A DNA stretch of 19,382 nt from CAZSHX01 sp964606895 (GTDB lineage Bacteria; Bacteroidota; Ignavibacteria; Kapaibacteriales; UBA2268), in the NCBI GenBank assembly GCA_964606895.1, contig CAZSHX010000083.1:1-19382 (forward strand). Reading direction: 5' to 3'. Under the pieces are notes generated by a model. The model was not told the DNA's origin. It was given only the letters and a program-made list of their open reading frames with translations, and ran no database searches. The position numbers were made by a program, and so were the translations under genes. Positions 1-8,236 of the stretch are shown here, in pieces (position 1 is the first letter of the stretch; each line of letters opens with the position of its first letter).

Positions 1-2
1 AT

Positions 3-1172
3 CTAAGCAATTTTCATTCCCCTTTGTGTACCTTGGTTCATGTTGGTTTCTATAAAATCTTCAGCCGGATTTGGGGAAATCACCATTGAACATATATCTG
101 AAAAATCTTGTTTTACACCACTGTATCCTAATGCGATGAGAGCGGCAATGCCTTTTTCGGGTGCGGCTTTGTAATCGTATTTAATTACAGCACAATCCAA
201 CTGTTTATTTCCGCCACTATCTGCAAACATAAGGCTTGAACCCGGAGCCGTGACAAAGATAGAATTTGTGATCTTCCCTTTTAGTGACAAACTCGAACCG
301 GGTTTTAAGAAAAACAATGAGCCATTTGCTCCGCTATAAGTTATTGAAGCACCGGTTTCAAGAATGAATATTTTATGGTCAAGTTCGCATAAACATTCTT
401 CGTCAATTGAACCGTTAGGCAAAATCCAGAATTGCCTAAGTTCTTCACCATGAATCAAATTGTATATTATTTCATCATCAGATTGGTCAATTTTTACACT
501 ATCTACAAGAGCAGTAGAATCAATTTTTATCTCACAACCGTAAACGAAAATATTTGTTGAAGTTTTAAGAGAATTACTGCAATTAAAGGCAGATACAACA
601 TCACAAGTAATATTTTTAAGCCCGCTTGAGGTATAATAAACTGAAGGTGGGGTTGTTCCGGTAAAAGTTTGAGGAACTGCATCCTTTCCAAAGTTCCAGT
701 TAGCAGTGAAATCTTTTAAGCTGCCGTAAGAAAGTATATAATTGTTACTTTCATTAACCTCAAGATACAATTTGTTTTTTTTAAGGCTAATTGAACCGTA
801 ATATTTTGAATGAACGGTAAAATCCGAACCGTTGTCACTTCCTGCGATATACGGATTACTACTGATTACCCTTATTCGGTAGTTTGTTCCTTCGGCAAGA
901 TTTTCAGGAAATGCCGCAATGACTTTACCGGATTCTTTAGCTTTAACCGTGCCAATACTCTGAAAATTGGCAAAGTTGTTCGTCGAAAGTTGGGCTATAA
1001 AAAAGTTGTCAGTTTGGTATTCTCCAGTGATAGTAAAACCGACTTCGATGCTTGTTCCGGCACAGAACTCATTGCCGGGCAGAGGGTTGGTCGTAATTGT
1101 TTGGGAATGAATAAACACAGGAATAAAACCAGATAAAATAACTACTATCAGCAAGTAAAAAGACTTTTTCAT
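3..1172 (-). CDS. Secreted Ig/PKD-like protein with a broken T9SS sorting domain
   Basis: The 389-residue protein begins with a signal peptide (charged MKK, hydrophobic stretch to about residue 20, likely cleavage near S23/Q24). An AGGAG ribosome site lies 8 bases before the ATG. Residues about 30-120 look like an Ig/fibronectin-type beta domain found in large T9SS proteins of this lineage. Residues about 125-210 resemble a PKD-type domain (NWNFG, SSGLKNITCDVVS). The rest, with paired cysteines (ECLCEL), is unrecognised. A T9SS sorting domain starts at residue 365 (ISPNPAEDFIE), but after E375 the expected strands are missing. It ends in an unrelated 14-residue tail and a TAG at the window edge. 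It may have lost its export signal, or the end may be damaged by a rearrangement or assembly join. Function unknown; probably surface or secreted. Confidence 0.75.
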   Translation of the reverse strand: MKKSFYLLIVVILSGFIPVFIHSQTITTNPLPGNEFCAGTSIEVGFTITGEYQTDNFFIAQLSTNNFANFQSIGTVKAKESGKVIAAFPENLAEGTNYRIRVISSNPYIAGSDNGSDFTVHSKYYGSISLKKNKLYLEVNESNNYILSYGSLKDFTANWNFGKDAVPQTFTGTTPPSVYYTSSGLKNITCDVVSAFNCSNSLKTSTNIFVYGCEIKIDSTALVDSVKIDQSDDEIIYNLIHGEELRQFWILPNGSIDEECLCELDHKIFILETGASITYSGANGSLFFLKPGSSLSLKGKITNSIFVTAPGSSLMFADSGGNKQLDCAVIKYDYKAAPEKGIAALIALGYSGVKQDFSDICSMVISPNPAEDFIETNMNQGTQRGMKIA

Positions 1173-1273
1173 TTTTCGGACTCCTGAAAATTATTTAAAA
1201 AGACCTACTGTATTTAATGCAAATTACGAAATAAATTGATACGTTATTCAAATTACTTAATAATTTCTTTATT

Positions 1274-4192
1274 CTATTTAATCTTTACAAACTTCCCAAC
1301 TTTATCCCCCACACGAACAAAATACACACCACTCGGCAAACCAGAAACGTCAATTCTTAATTGTGAATTGTGAATTGAAAATTGAGAATTTTTTAGGAGT
1401 TCAGTTTTAACCTCAATCTTTTCTCCAAATACATTAAAGATTCTAATAGTTGAAGAATTTTCCCAAGGTTCCAAACCTTCGGAAGGTTTTGTTATTTCTA
1501 TGAAATCGGAGGATGGATTTGGCGAAATCATGATTTCACCATTTGAGGAAACGATATTCTCCTTAACTTCTGTGCCGAGCAGAACACTTTTCATGTTTTC
1601 AGCAAGAATTTCAGGAGATTCAGCCCCACCTATTAAAATAATGAAAGATTGTTCAGCAAGCGGTTCGAAACTGCCGGGGAATTTCATACCGACGGTCATG
1701 TTAATATCGTTATGAGTTTCCACCTGTATTTCGGTGCCGGTGTTCAATGCGGATATTTTAGTTGCCTGAGGAAAACTCTTAGTCATTTCGTAAGTCATTC
1801 CTGCCGCCTGTGCCTGATTTTTTGCTAAAGGATGAAATGCCATAGCACCGAAAGAATGGAATCCCGGAGCGACACTTTCTGCAACCTCTGCCGCGGCGGC
1901 AACAGGTGCAAAAAACTCGGGAATTGCTTCGGGGAAAAGCCTGACTTTGTTACTGTCGGTGTCAAATCCTATGTCCCAATCCAGATAATAGCCCAAAGCA
2001 ACATCTTTCAATGATTTTCCTGAGATATTTGTCATTTTTACCAATACTTTTGTTACTGCAATTTTTTCGTTTGGGATTTGGAACTCAAGTTCAATTCTCA
2101 AGCCGATTTTATCTTCGTAGTAAGCAGTAGAATCATTAATTATACAAACATTCGGGTTAGCTCCTGTAAAGACTTTTTCAACGCTGAAGTCAGTAGCGGT
2201 GGAAAAATTCCTGCTGTAAAGACCTGATACTGCTTTACTACTGCTTTCGGTTGCTATGAGGCATGATTTGAAAAGCTGACTTGCGGTGCTTTTGCCGTCA
2301 TTGCCTTTATATACAAACCCGGCTCCCTGACTGTCCAATTCGGGCAAACCATAACCGAAAGTACCGCGGTCGCCGACTGAAAATTTCATTACTTTATTAG
2401 AAAAAGTTGTTACATCCGATATTGGCATATATTCTTTCAAGAAGAAATCGTGATATTCATTTTCGCCATAAATGTCAACCCTTAGAAAAATTTTTGTTTT
2501 AACCGGATTGATATATTTAATTGAAAATTGTCCGATATTGAGCGGAGAATCAGCATCTGCAACTGTCAGATTGATGACGCTGTCAAGCACCTGAATATAC
2601 TCGCCGCTTTCAGAAAATGAACGAAGCACAAATTTCAGGTTGGAGGCTTTTGCAAGATAATTATAACAATTGAAAATAAGTTTTGCAGTGTCATTTTTGC
2701 CGAATCTATTCGTAATCTGTCCTGCAGAATTAATCAAAGTAATGTCAAGCGGTCTGATGGAAGGAATTTTTATGTCGTCTTGCTGAATTGCTTTAAGCAT
2801 ATTGACTCTTCCGGGAATTAAAAAATTCATTACGGGACTGCTTCCCAAATCTATCTCATCGGTGGATTGTCTGACGTATTCCAAAGCTTGCATGGCACTC
2901 AGCTGAGGATATTTGGCTCTGACCATAGCCACCACTCCTGCAACAACAGGCGAAGCAAAGGATGTTCCGCCGCCTGACAAAGTTTCGTAGGAGTTCCCGT
3001 TTCTTGCTCCAAGATTGTCCATGCCTTGTGCCATAATTTTTGTACCGTAGCCAATGGTTGTTCCCGATGTTATTTGGTCCGAACCGTCCACCTCTCCAAC
3101 TCCAAGCACGCCGCGATAACCTGCGGGATAATAAAGTGCAGTGCTGTTATTGCCATTTCCTGCGGCTACAACAATAGCAACATCTCGTGCAACAGCATAA
3201 TCAATAACTGATTGGTCAACTGCTGAAAAATTCTTGACGCTTCCCCAACTACAATTCAGAACTTTTAACCCTCTGACAGCCGCATAGAGAATCGAACGGT
3301 AGCCGTATAAAATGTCTGTAGTGTTGTAAATAGCTGTTTTAATCGGGAAAATTCTGCATTTGAAACCGACACCCGCCATACCTAATGAGTTATCAGTTTC
3401 GGCACCTGCAATACTTGCAACGCTGGTGCCATGGCTTTCGCTTGGATTGTAAGTATCATTCGGTTTTTTTCCGTCCTCAAAAAATGTTAAATTAACCCCT
3501 GTAAAATCATCAACGAAACCATTGCCGTCATCATCTTTCCCGTTGTTTGGAATTTCTTTCCAGTTACGGGCAATGTTGCCATTTATATCTTCATGGTTTT
3601 GAAATATCCCATTATCACTTATTCCGATGACGACATTAGTATCTCCCTTAAAAATGCTCCAAGCCTGATAAGCCTGGATTTTTTTTAAAACTGTTTGTTC
3701 GTTAATCCTTGGGTCATTGGGTGTGTAACTGCCAAGCATTTCGTCAACCGCAAGAGGCTCTGCAATTTCCAGGTCGGGATATTCAGCAAGAAGTTTTCTG
3801 CAAAATTTTTCAGGAGGTTCGTTTCCTTCATAGTCAATATAAAATGTTCTGAGCAAAGGGTCCTCGGTTTCAAGTATTCTGCTAATATTTTTGGAGGACT
3901 GAATTGTTGCCTGATTTTTCAGGTCATTATTATAAAAAAAACTTTGTTTCTTGTCAAGTAACTGTTCTGTTACCTCGATTGTTTTTGAACCGATAAATTT
4001 TTGTGCTGTACTAACGTCATGTACAGAACTTTTGAACCTGACAACAATTTTGTTGGCAAGAACATTCGATGTTCTATTCAGCGAAGGGTCAGGTTTAAGA
4101 ATTTTAATTTCTGAAGTCCCGGCTTCGGATTGAAGAAGGCAAAAAGAAAAAAATATTACAAATGCGGCAATAAATTGTGTTGTTGTTCTCAT
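1274..4192 (-). CDS. Secreted subtilisin-family (S8) serine protease with T9SS sorting domain
   Basis: Extracellular or surface serine endopeptidase. Numbering is from the ATG at 4192 (972 residues). A GTG at 4201 is also in frame, but the ATG gives a tidier signal peptide and has a GAG 9 bases upstream. Residues about 30-150 look like a propeptide (KIVVRFKSS start). The catalytic triad is visible: D193 (GISDNGI), H254 (SHGTSVASIAG) and S411 (GGGTSFASP), with oxyanion N346 (AAGNGNN). An Asp-rich loop at 216-229 (GKDDDGNGFVDD) is typical of calcium-binding S8 enzymes. A CARDB-like beta region (about 480-590) and an unrecognised beta-rich region follow. The T9SS domain covers about 889-972 (ISPNP, IFNVFGE, GLPSGVYFVRVGDKVGKFVKIK). 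Part of that domain is encoded by a 7-bp repeat array. The gene diverges from dnaX across a short promoter gap. Confidence 0.93.
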   Translation of the reverse strand: MRTTTQFIAAFVIFFSFCLLQSEAGTSEIKILKPDPSLNRTSNVLANKIVVRFKSSVHDVSTAQKFIGSKTIEVTEQLLDKKQSFFYNNDLKNQATIQSSKNISRILETEDPLLRTFYIDYEGNEPPEKFCRKLLAEYPDLEIAEPLAVDEMLGSYTPNDPRINEQTVLKKIQAYQAWSIFKGDTNVVIGISDNGIFQNHEDINGNIARNWKEIPNNGKDDDGNGFVDDFTGVNLTFFEDGKKPNDTYNPSESHGTSVASIAGAETDNSLGMAGVGFKCRIFPIKTAIYNTTDILYGYRSILYAAVRGLKVLNCSWGSVKNFSAVDQSVIDYAVARDVAIVVAAGNGNNSTALYYPAGYRGVLGVGEVDGSDQITSGTTIGYGTKIMAQGMDNLGARNGNSYETLSGGGTSFASPVVAGVVAMVRAKYPQLSAMQALEYVRQSTDEIDLGSSPVMNFLIPGRVNMLKAIQQDDIKIPSIRPLDITLINSAGQITNRFGKNDTAKLIFNCYNYLAKASNLKFVLRSFSESGEYIQVLDSVINLTVADADSPLNIGQFSIKYINPVKTKIFLRVDIYGENEYHDFFLKEYMPISDVTTFSNKVMKFSVGDRGTFGYGLPELDSQGAGFVYKGNDGKSTASQLFKSCLIATESSSKAVSGLYSRNFSTATDFSVEKVFTGANPNVCIINDSTAYYEDKIGLRIELEFQIPNEKIAVTKVLVKMTNISGKSLKDVALGYYLDWDIGFDTDSNKVRLFPEAIPEFFAPVAAAAEVAESVAPGFHSFGAMAFHPLAKNQAQAAGMTYEMTKSFPQATKISALNTGTEIQVETHNDINMTVGMKFPGSFEPLAEQSFIILIGGAESPEILAENMKSVLLGTEVKENIVSSNGEIMISPNPSSDFIEITKPSEGLEPWENSSTIRIFNVFGEKIEVKTELLKNSQFSIHNSQLRIDVSGLPSGVYFVRVGDKVGKFVKIK
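1349..1390 (-). repeat. 7-bp AATTNNN array inside the protease sorting domain
   Basis: On the coding strand six consecutive 7-bp units begin with AATT: AATTCTC, AATTTTC, AATTCAC, AATTCAC, AATTAAG, AATTGAC. Because three units equal 21 bases, the protein reads as a seven-residue repeat, NSQFSIH then NSQLRID. The last two units encode the conserved LRID that leads into GLPSG. The same array occurs at 15730-15771 in another gene and, as near-perfect AATTCAC copies, outside genes at 11316-11347. Confidence 0.85.
1465..1488. repeat. Degraded palindromic element in the protease sorting domain
   Basis: AAGGTT, CCA, AACCTT form a small hairpin, and the overlapping AACCTTC, G, GAAGGTT forms another. 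The segment encodes KPSEGLEPWE. At the equivalent place in the gene at 15658-17115 the same element is a perfect 13-bp hairpin encoding PSEGLEPSDG, so this looks like a decayed or variant copy of one family. Confidence 0.7.
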
Positions 4193-4293
4193 TTTGTTCA
4201 CTCGTTTTGATATTTTTTGTTTATATTTATTTTTTTAAATTGAACTCATTACAAAACGATTAACTTAGAATAATATTAATTTGAAGATACTTT

Positions 4294-6138
4294 ATGGAAA
4301 TTGAACAAAAATTCGAAGAATTTATAGTTACTGCACGTAAGTGGAGACCTTTGAGTTTCCACGATGTGATAGGGCAGGACCATATTACGGTTACTTTACA
4401 AAATGCAATTGCAAACAAGAGGATTCATCATGCTTATCTTTTCAGCGGTCCGCGAGGCGTTGGCAAAACTACAACTGCGAGGATTCTGGCAAGAGCTGTG
4501 AATTGCATCAGTCCTGTTGGTTCCGAGCCCTGCAATGAATGTATTTCTTGCAAACCTATACTCGAAAACCGTTCAATGGATGTTATTGAAATAGACGGAG
4601 CTTCGAATAACAGTGTGGATGATATCCGAAAATTAAGAGAAAATGCAAAATATCCTCCCTCAGCAGGCAAATATAAGCTTTATGTTATTGACGAAGTCCA
4701 CATGCTTTCGACAGCGGCTTTTAATGCTCTTCTGAAAACGCTTGAAGAGCCGCCGCCGCATCTTATGTTCGTTTTTGCAACCACAGAAGCCCATAAAGTT
4801 CCTGCTACGATTCTGAGCCGATGCCAGCGATTCGAATTCCATAGAATGGAAGTTGACAACATGACTGCACAGTTGAAAACCATTGCTGAAAAAGAAGGAA
4901 TAACCATTGATGAAGAATCATTGATAACTATTGCAAAAAAAGCTGATGGTTCGATGCGCGACAGCCAGAGCATTTTTGATCAGGTTGTTGCATTTTGCGG
5001 CAAATCAATTAAGTATTCCGAAATGTCCGATGCTCTTCATTTGATTGATGTTGATTTCTATTTTCGGATAACAAATTCAATTGTCGAGAAGAATTTGAAT
5101 GAAATGTTCCTTATTGCTCAGGAAGTAATCCAAAAAGGTTACGATTTTCAGGAATGTCTTGCAGGTTTGCTCGAACATTTGAGGAATTTGCTTACTGTTT
5201 GCGTTACCGGAGGAACTAAGTTGATTGACAGTTCAGGCTCCTATTTGGGAAAATACGAGAATGAAGCAAAGCGATTCACTAAACCTGATTTACTGAGATT
5301 GATGAGTCTTGCCGCAACCACTGAGCAAGCATTACGGTTTGCACCCCAGCCGAGAATAAAATTTGAGATGGCACTTGTCCAAATGGCTTCGATAGATAAA
5401 TCAATTGATATTTCTGAACTTTTAAGCGAATTAAAGGAATTAAAAAAAAAACCTCTGACCTTAGTTAGAGAGCAAGTTCCGTCGGATTCTCCAATTGCTG
5501 AAAGTGTTCCCGAGCCGTCAGCAGGTTTTAAAAGCAGAAAAGATTCAGGACTTAACTTGAGCAGTAATGCAGATTTAAGTTTGAATATGGATTTGCTGTC
5601 TTCAGTTGGTTCTTTATCCTCTTCAAAAAGTACTGAACCTAAACCTGTTGAGAATAATTCTTCTGCCACTAAGGAACTAAAAAACGTAACAGCGGCAGAA
5701 CTCAAATCAGGATGGAAATCATTTTTGGAAAAATATGCAATAGCAGAAAATGATTTGAGCATGATGAAGCATGCCTATTACGTGCAAGCCGATTTTTTTA
5801 ACAATGAAGTAATCCTAAAGACAGGTCAGATATTCGTTTCGGCAAATCTTGAGAAGAGAAAAACTCCTTTAAATACTTTCCTGAATGAGTTCTACGGAAC
5901 GCAGATAAAACTGAAAATAATCAATGACGAAACAATGAGCAATGAACCAACAGTTCAGGAAACTCCCGCTGAATATATTTCAATTGATCTGGCAGATGAT
6001 TTCATTGACAAGGAAATCGAACCTCCTACGTCAACAGCAATAAATAACAGCCATAAAGACTTAAGTGGTAAGCATCCCGTCGAAAAGGCTATTATTGATA
6101 TGTTTAATGCAAAAGAGTTAAAAGCTAATTTATTTTAA
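4294..6138 (+). CDS. dnaX: DNA polymerase III subunit gamma/tau (clamp-loader ATPase)
   Basis: Cytoplasmic AAA+ subunit that loads the sliding clamp and tethers polymerase cores. The 614 residues show the family order: ARKWRPLSFHDVIGQ (14-28), Walker A GPRGVGKTT (52-60), a four-cysteine zinc site (C71, C80, C83, C86), Walker B VIDEVH (131-136), sensor-1 FATTEAHKVP and the SRC arginine finger (175-177). A lid (GSMRDSQSIFDQ) and domain III follow to about residue 375. After a Ser/Lys-rich linker (about 385-465) lies a weakly conserved tau-type region. An A10 run at codons 383-386 with a stem-loop just after it could yield a short gamma form. The gene opens the plus-strand block; the ribosome site is weak. 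Confidence 0.97.
   Translation: MEIEQKFEEFIVTARKWRPLSFHDVIGQDHITVTLQNAIANKRIHHAYLFSGPRGVGKTTTARILARAVNCISPVGSEPCNECISCKPILENRSMDVIEIDGASNNSVDDIRKLRENAKYPPSAGKYKLYVIDEVHMLSTAAFNALLKTLEEPPPHLMFVFATTEAHKVPATILSRCQRFEFHRMEVDNMTAQLKTIAEKEGITIDEESLITIAKKADGSMRDSQSIFDQVVAFCGKSIKYSEMSDALHLIDVDFYFRITNSIVEKNLNEMFLIAQEVIQKGYDFQECLAGLLEHLRNLLTVCVTGGTKLIDSSGSYLGKYENEAKRFTKPDLLRLMSLAATTEQALRFAPQPRIKFEMALVQMASIDKSIDISELLSELKELKKKPLTLVREQVPSDSPIAESVPEPSAGFKSRKDSGLNLSSNADLSLNMDLLSSVGSLSSSKSTEPKPVENNSSATKELKNVTAAELKSGWKSFLEKYAIAENDLSMMKHAYYVQADFFNNEVILKTGQIFVSANLEKRKTPLNTFLNEFYGTQIKLKIINDETMSNEPTVQETPAEYISIDLADDFIDKEIEPPTSTAINNSHKDLSGKHPVEKAIIDMFNAKELKANLF
5442..5470 (+). promoter_or_regulatory. Candidate slippage/frameshift site in dnaX (A10 plus stem-loop)
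   Basis: Ten adenines at 5442-5451 encode Lys-Lys-Lys at the junction of domain III and the linker. One base later, CTCTGAC (5453-5459) can pair with GTTAGAG (5464-5470) around the loop CTTA, a 7-bp stem with one G-U pair. One extra A, or a -1 shift, gives TSDLS and then stop, about 391 residues. One A fewer gives NL and then stop, about 387 residues. Escherichia coli makes gamma by -1 frameshifting and Thermus by slippage on an A run, so place and design match a known mechanism. Use in this organism is inferred. Confidence 0.6.
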
Positions 6139-6161
6139 AATTTTACGAAAGATTTATATAT

Positions 6162-6632
6162 ATGGCATTAGAAATAGGACAAAAAGCACCACTTTTTTCA
6201 GCAGAAATTGATGGCGGAAATAAAATCTCACTAAGTGACTACCTTGGAAAATGGATAGTTCTTTATTTTTACCCGAAGGATAATACTTCAGGTTGTACCA
6301 AAGAAGCCTGCGAGTTCAGGGACAATATGGAGAGAATTACCTCTGCGGATGCAGTCGTTTTGGGAGTAAGTCCGGATAACGTAAAATCACATAACGGATT
6401 CATCGATAAATTCAGTTTGAATTTTAATTTGATTGCAGATCCTGAAAAAACAATTTGCAATCTTTATGAAGTTATGGGTGAAAAATCTTTATATGGCAAA
6501 AAGTATTTCGGGGTAATCAGAAGCACTTTCATTATTGACCCTAAAGGGGAAATTCAGGATATTTTCTCGAATGTCAAAGTTGATGGTCATGTTGATAAAG
6601 TAATTTCAAAATTAATTGAATTGAAGAAATAA
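6162..6632 (+). CDS. bcp: Thioredoxin-dependent peroxiredoxin, Bcp/PrxQ type
   Basis: Cytoplasmic thiol peroxidase that reduces hydrogen peroxide and organic hydroperoxides using thioredoxin. The 156-residue length is normal for Bcp. The signature FYPKDNTSGCTKEACEFRD holds the peroxidatic C45 and, five residues on, C50, the resolving cysteine of the atypical two-cysteine Bcp group. GVSPD, the NLIADPE segment and RSTFIIDPKGEI are also typical. It starts 23 bases after dnaX, and its TAA stop directly abuts the ATG of the next gene, so it is probably cotranscribed. No strong ribosome site is visible. Confidence 0.95.
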   Translation: MALEIGQKAPLFSAEIDGGNKISLSDYLGKWIVLYFYPKDNTSGCTKEACEFRDNMERITSADAVVLGVSPDNVKSHNGFIDKFSLNFNLIADPEKTICNLYEVMGEKSLYGKKYFGVIRSTFIIDPKGEIQDIFSNVKVDGHVDKVISKLIELKK

Positions 6633-8162
6633 ATGATTGATTCGCATGCCCATATTGACGGTACAGCTTTTGCAGATGATATTTCAGCTGTGCTGAGCCG
6701 TGCTTTTGAAAGCGGCATTGAACGAATAATCATTCCTGCAATCGAACCGAAAGCTTTCGATGGGTTGTTCCAACTTACAGAATCGGACAACAGACTTCAT
6801 TGCAGTATTGGGGTTCATCCTCATCATGCTGTTGAGGTTAATGATGAAATTTTGAAAAGAGTAGAAGAACTTTCATTTAATAAAAAAGTGGTGGCAATTG
6901 GCGAAATCGGCATTGACTATTTTTATGATTTTGCTCCTAAGGAAGTACAAAAAACTGCTTTCAGGCAACAAATTCATATTGCAAAAAGACGAAAACTACC
7001 TTTGATAGTTCATAACCGTGAAGCCGACGACGATATCATCAGTATTCTGGAAGATGAGCAGGACGGCTCTTTGGAAGGTGTCCTTCATTGCTTTTCAAGT
7101 TCTTCCGGAATAATGGAAAAGGCAGTAGGGATAGGTTTTTATGTGTCGTTCACCGGAAATATTACTTTTAAAAAATCGGACTTATCCGAGACGGTAAGAG
7201 CAACACCAATCGAAAGAATATTACTCGAAACAGATTCACCTTATATGACACCTGTGCCAATGAGAGGGAAAAGAAACGAGCCGGCGTATGTTAAGCTGGT
7301 CGCTGAAAAAATAGCTGAAATTAAATCATTATCAATAGATGAGGTAATAAAAATGACAACTGAAAATGCCAAGAGACTTTTTAAATTTTTAGCATTCTCT
7401 CTTCTGTTCATGTTTTCTATTGTGTTTACCTATGCACAATCGGGAAGCGAAGAAACAAAAGATGAGCCGGATTCCCTTATTCACCCATTCGACAAATTTA
7501 TCGGAATCAATCCTACGGTGGGGATGAACACAATTGTCCAAACATATACTTGGAAGCCTCCTATAACGAAGCAACAGGATATATCTTATGAGGGTATTCT
7601 CTTTTATGGAGGCGGACTTACCTTCGGAATTTTTGACTATATGCTTGCAAAAGTAGATTATCTTTATTCACTCAACCAAAAAAAAGCAGATAATACCCCT
7701 GAGGCAGATCCGCTTAACCGTATAGGGGTTAATGTTCATCAATTTTTCGAATTGAGAACTATTTGGTTGATTAATCCTTACTCCAGAGTTAATTTTTTTG
7801 GTTCAATCGGTGCGGCATATATTGATAACGTCTATGACAAAGGTGCTGTAGATATTCAGAGCGGAAAGGATTACTCACAAAAAAATTCCTCATGGGCTCT
7901 AAATGCAGGTGTGGGTTTCATAGTAAATATATCACTTAAAAATTACGGCTTAATCAACATTATGGCTGAATGGAATCTGAATTTTGATATGAAGGAAACA
8001 TCGGTTGATAAAATAGTTGGATATAAAAAGGACAATAGCACCCCTCCTAAAATCATCGAAGTTATTACTGAACCAACCGGTGTGTCAAGTTTTTATTCAA
8101 TGCCTAGGTTGAGCATAATTTACTATCCGCCATTTAAAACAATGTTCAGCAAAAGCAAGTAG
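6633..8162 (+). CDS. TatD-family metal-dependent hydrolase reading frame running into an outer-membrane-type domain
   Basis: Residues 1-252 are a complete TatD-family nuclease (deoxyribonuclease/quality-control type, TIM barrel, cytoplasmic). Metal ligands are visible: H5 and H7 (DSHAHID), E91 (AIGEIGIDY), H127 (IVHNREA), H152 (LHCFSSS) and D201 (LLETDSPYMTP). The usual last helix TTENAKRLF ends at about residue 250, where TatD proteins normally stop. No stop occurs. The frame continues through a hydrophobic stretch ending FTYAQS and about 240 beta-rich residues, for 509 in all. A folded cytoplasmic nuclease joined to an exported barrel is unlikely to work as one chain, so an internal start at 7353 is the favoured reading. 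Loss of the TatD stop by mutation or a sequencing error in the T-rich run at 7378-7390 remains possible. The ATG directly follows the peroxiredoxin stop. Confidence 0.85.
   Translation: MIDSHAHIDGTAFADDISAVLSRAFESGIERIIIPAIEPKAFDGLFQLTESDNRLHCSIGVHPHHAVEVNDEILKRVEELSFNKKVVAIGEIGIDYFYDFAPKEVQKTAFRQQIHIAKRRKLPLIVHNREADDDIISILEDEQDGSLEGVLHCFSSSSGIMEKAVGIGFYVSFTGNITFKKSDLSETVRATPIERILLETDSPYMTPVPMRGKRNEPAYVKLVAEKIAEIKSLSIDEVIKMTTENAKRLFKFLAFSLLFMFSIVFTYAQSGSEETKDEPDSLIHPFDKFIGINPTVGMNTIVQTYTWKPPITKQQDISYEGILFYGGGLTFGIFDYMLAKVDYLYSLNQKKADNTPEADPLNRIGVNVHQFFELRTIWLINPYSRVNFFGSIGAAYIDNVYDKGAVDIQSGKDYSQKNSSWALNAGVGFIVNISLKNYGLINIMAEWNLNFDMKETSVDKIVGYKKDNSTPPKIIEVITEPTGVSSFYSMPRLSIIYYPPFKTMFSKSK
7341..7355 (+). 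promoter_or_regulatory. Internal ribosome binding site and ATG within the TatD frame
   Basis: GAGG at 7341-7344 lies 8 bases before an in-frame ATG at 7353, codon 241 of the 509-codon frame. This is a better Shine-Dalgarno match and spacing than that of the TatD start itself, which has only A-rich sequence upstream. It supports separate translation of the downstream exported protein. Confidence 0.6.
7353..8162 (+). CDS. Probable separately translated outer-membrane beta-barrel-like protein
   Basis: Starting at the internal ATG gives 269 residues with a textbook signal peptide. The n-region MTTENAKRLFK carries K7, R8 and K11. A run of about 16 hydrophobic residues (FLAFSLLFMFSIVFTY) follows, with cleavage predicted after YA and before QS, near residue 28. 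The mature part has alternating aromatic/hydrophobic strands and Gly-rich turns (GILFYGGGLTFGIFDYM, SRVNFFGSIGAAYIDNV, SWALNAGVGFIVNIS, YGLINIMAEWNLNFDM) and a C-terminal PRLSIIYYPPF. This suits an OmpA/outer-membrane beta-barrel fold. Its first 10 residues are also the last helix of TatD, in the same frame, so one DNA stretch would serve two proteins. The exact family is not recognised. Confidence 0.65.
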   Translation: MTTENAKRLFKFLAFSLLFMFSIVFTYAQSGSEETKDEPDSLIHPFDKFIGINPTVGMNTIVQTYTWKPPITKQQDISYEGILFYGGGLTFGIFDYMLAKVDYLYSLNQKKADNTPEADPLNRIGVNVHQFFELRTIWLINPYSRVNFFGSIGAAYIDNVYDKGAVDIQSGKDYSQKNSSWALNAGVGFIVNISLKNYGLINIMAEWNLNFDMKETSVDKIVGYKKDNSTPPKIIEVITEPTGVSSFYSMPRLSIIYYPPFKTMFSKSK

Positions 8163-8236
8163 TTGTTATTTAGTTTAAGAATTATCATAAGAAATTAAAA
8201 TTTTAAGAATCTCAAGAAACAGTTCGGAGAAATAAG

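Noticed and set aside
4193..4201. GTG start for the S8 protease
   Set aside because: The in-frame ATG three codons later has a better-spaced GAG and a cleaner signal peptide; the difference is minor and not certain.
5241..5762. 173-codon open frame on the minus strand
   Set aside because: Antisense to dnaX with a Ser/Leu-rich, featureless translation; a shadow of the real gene.
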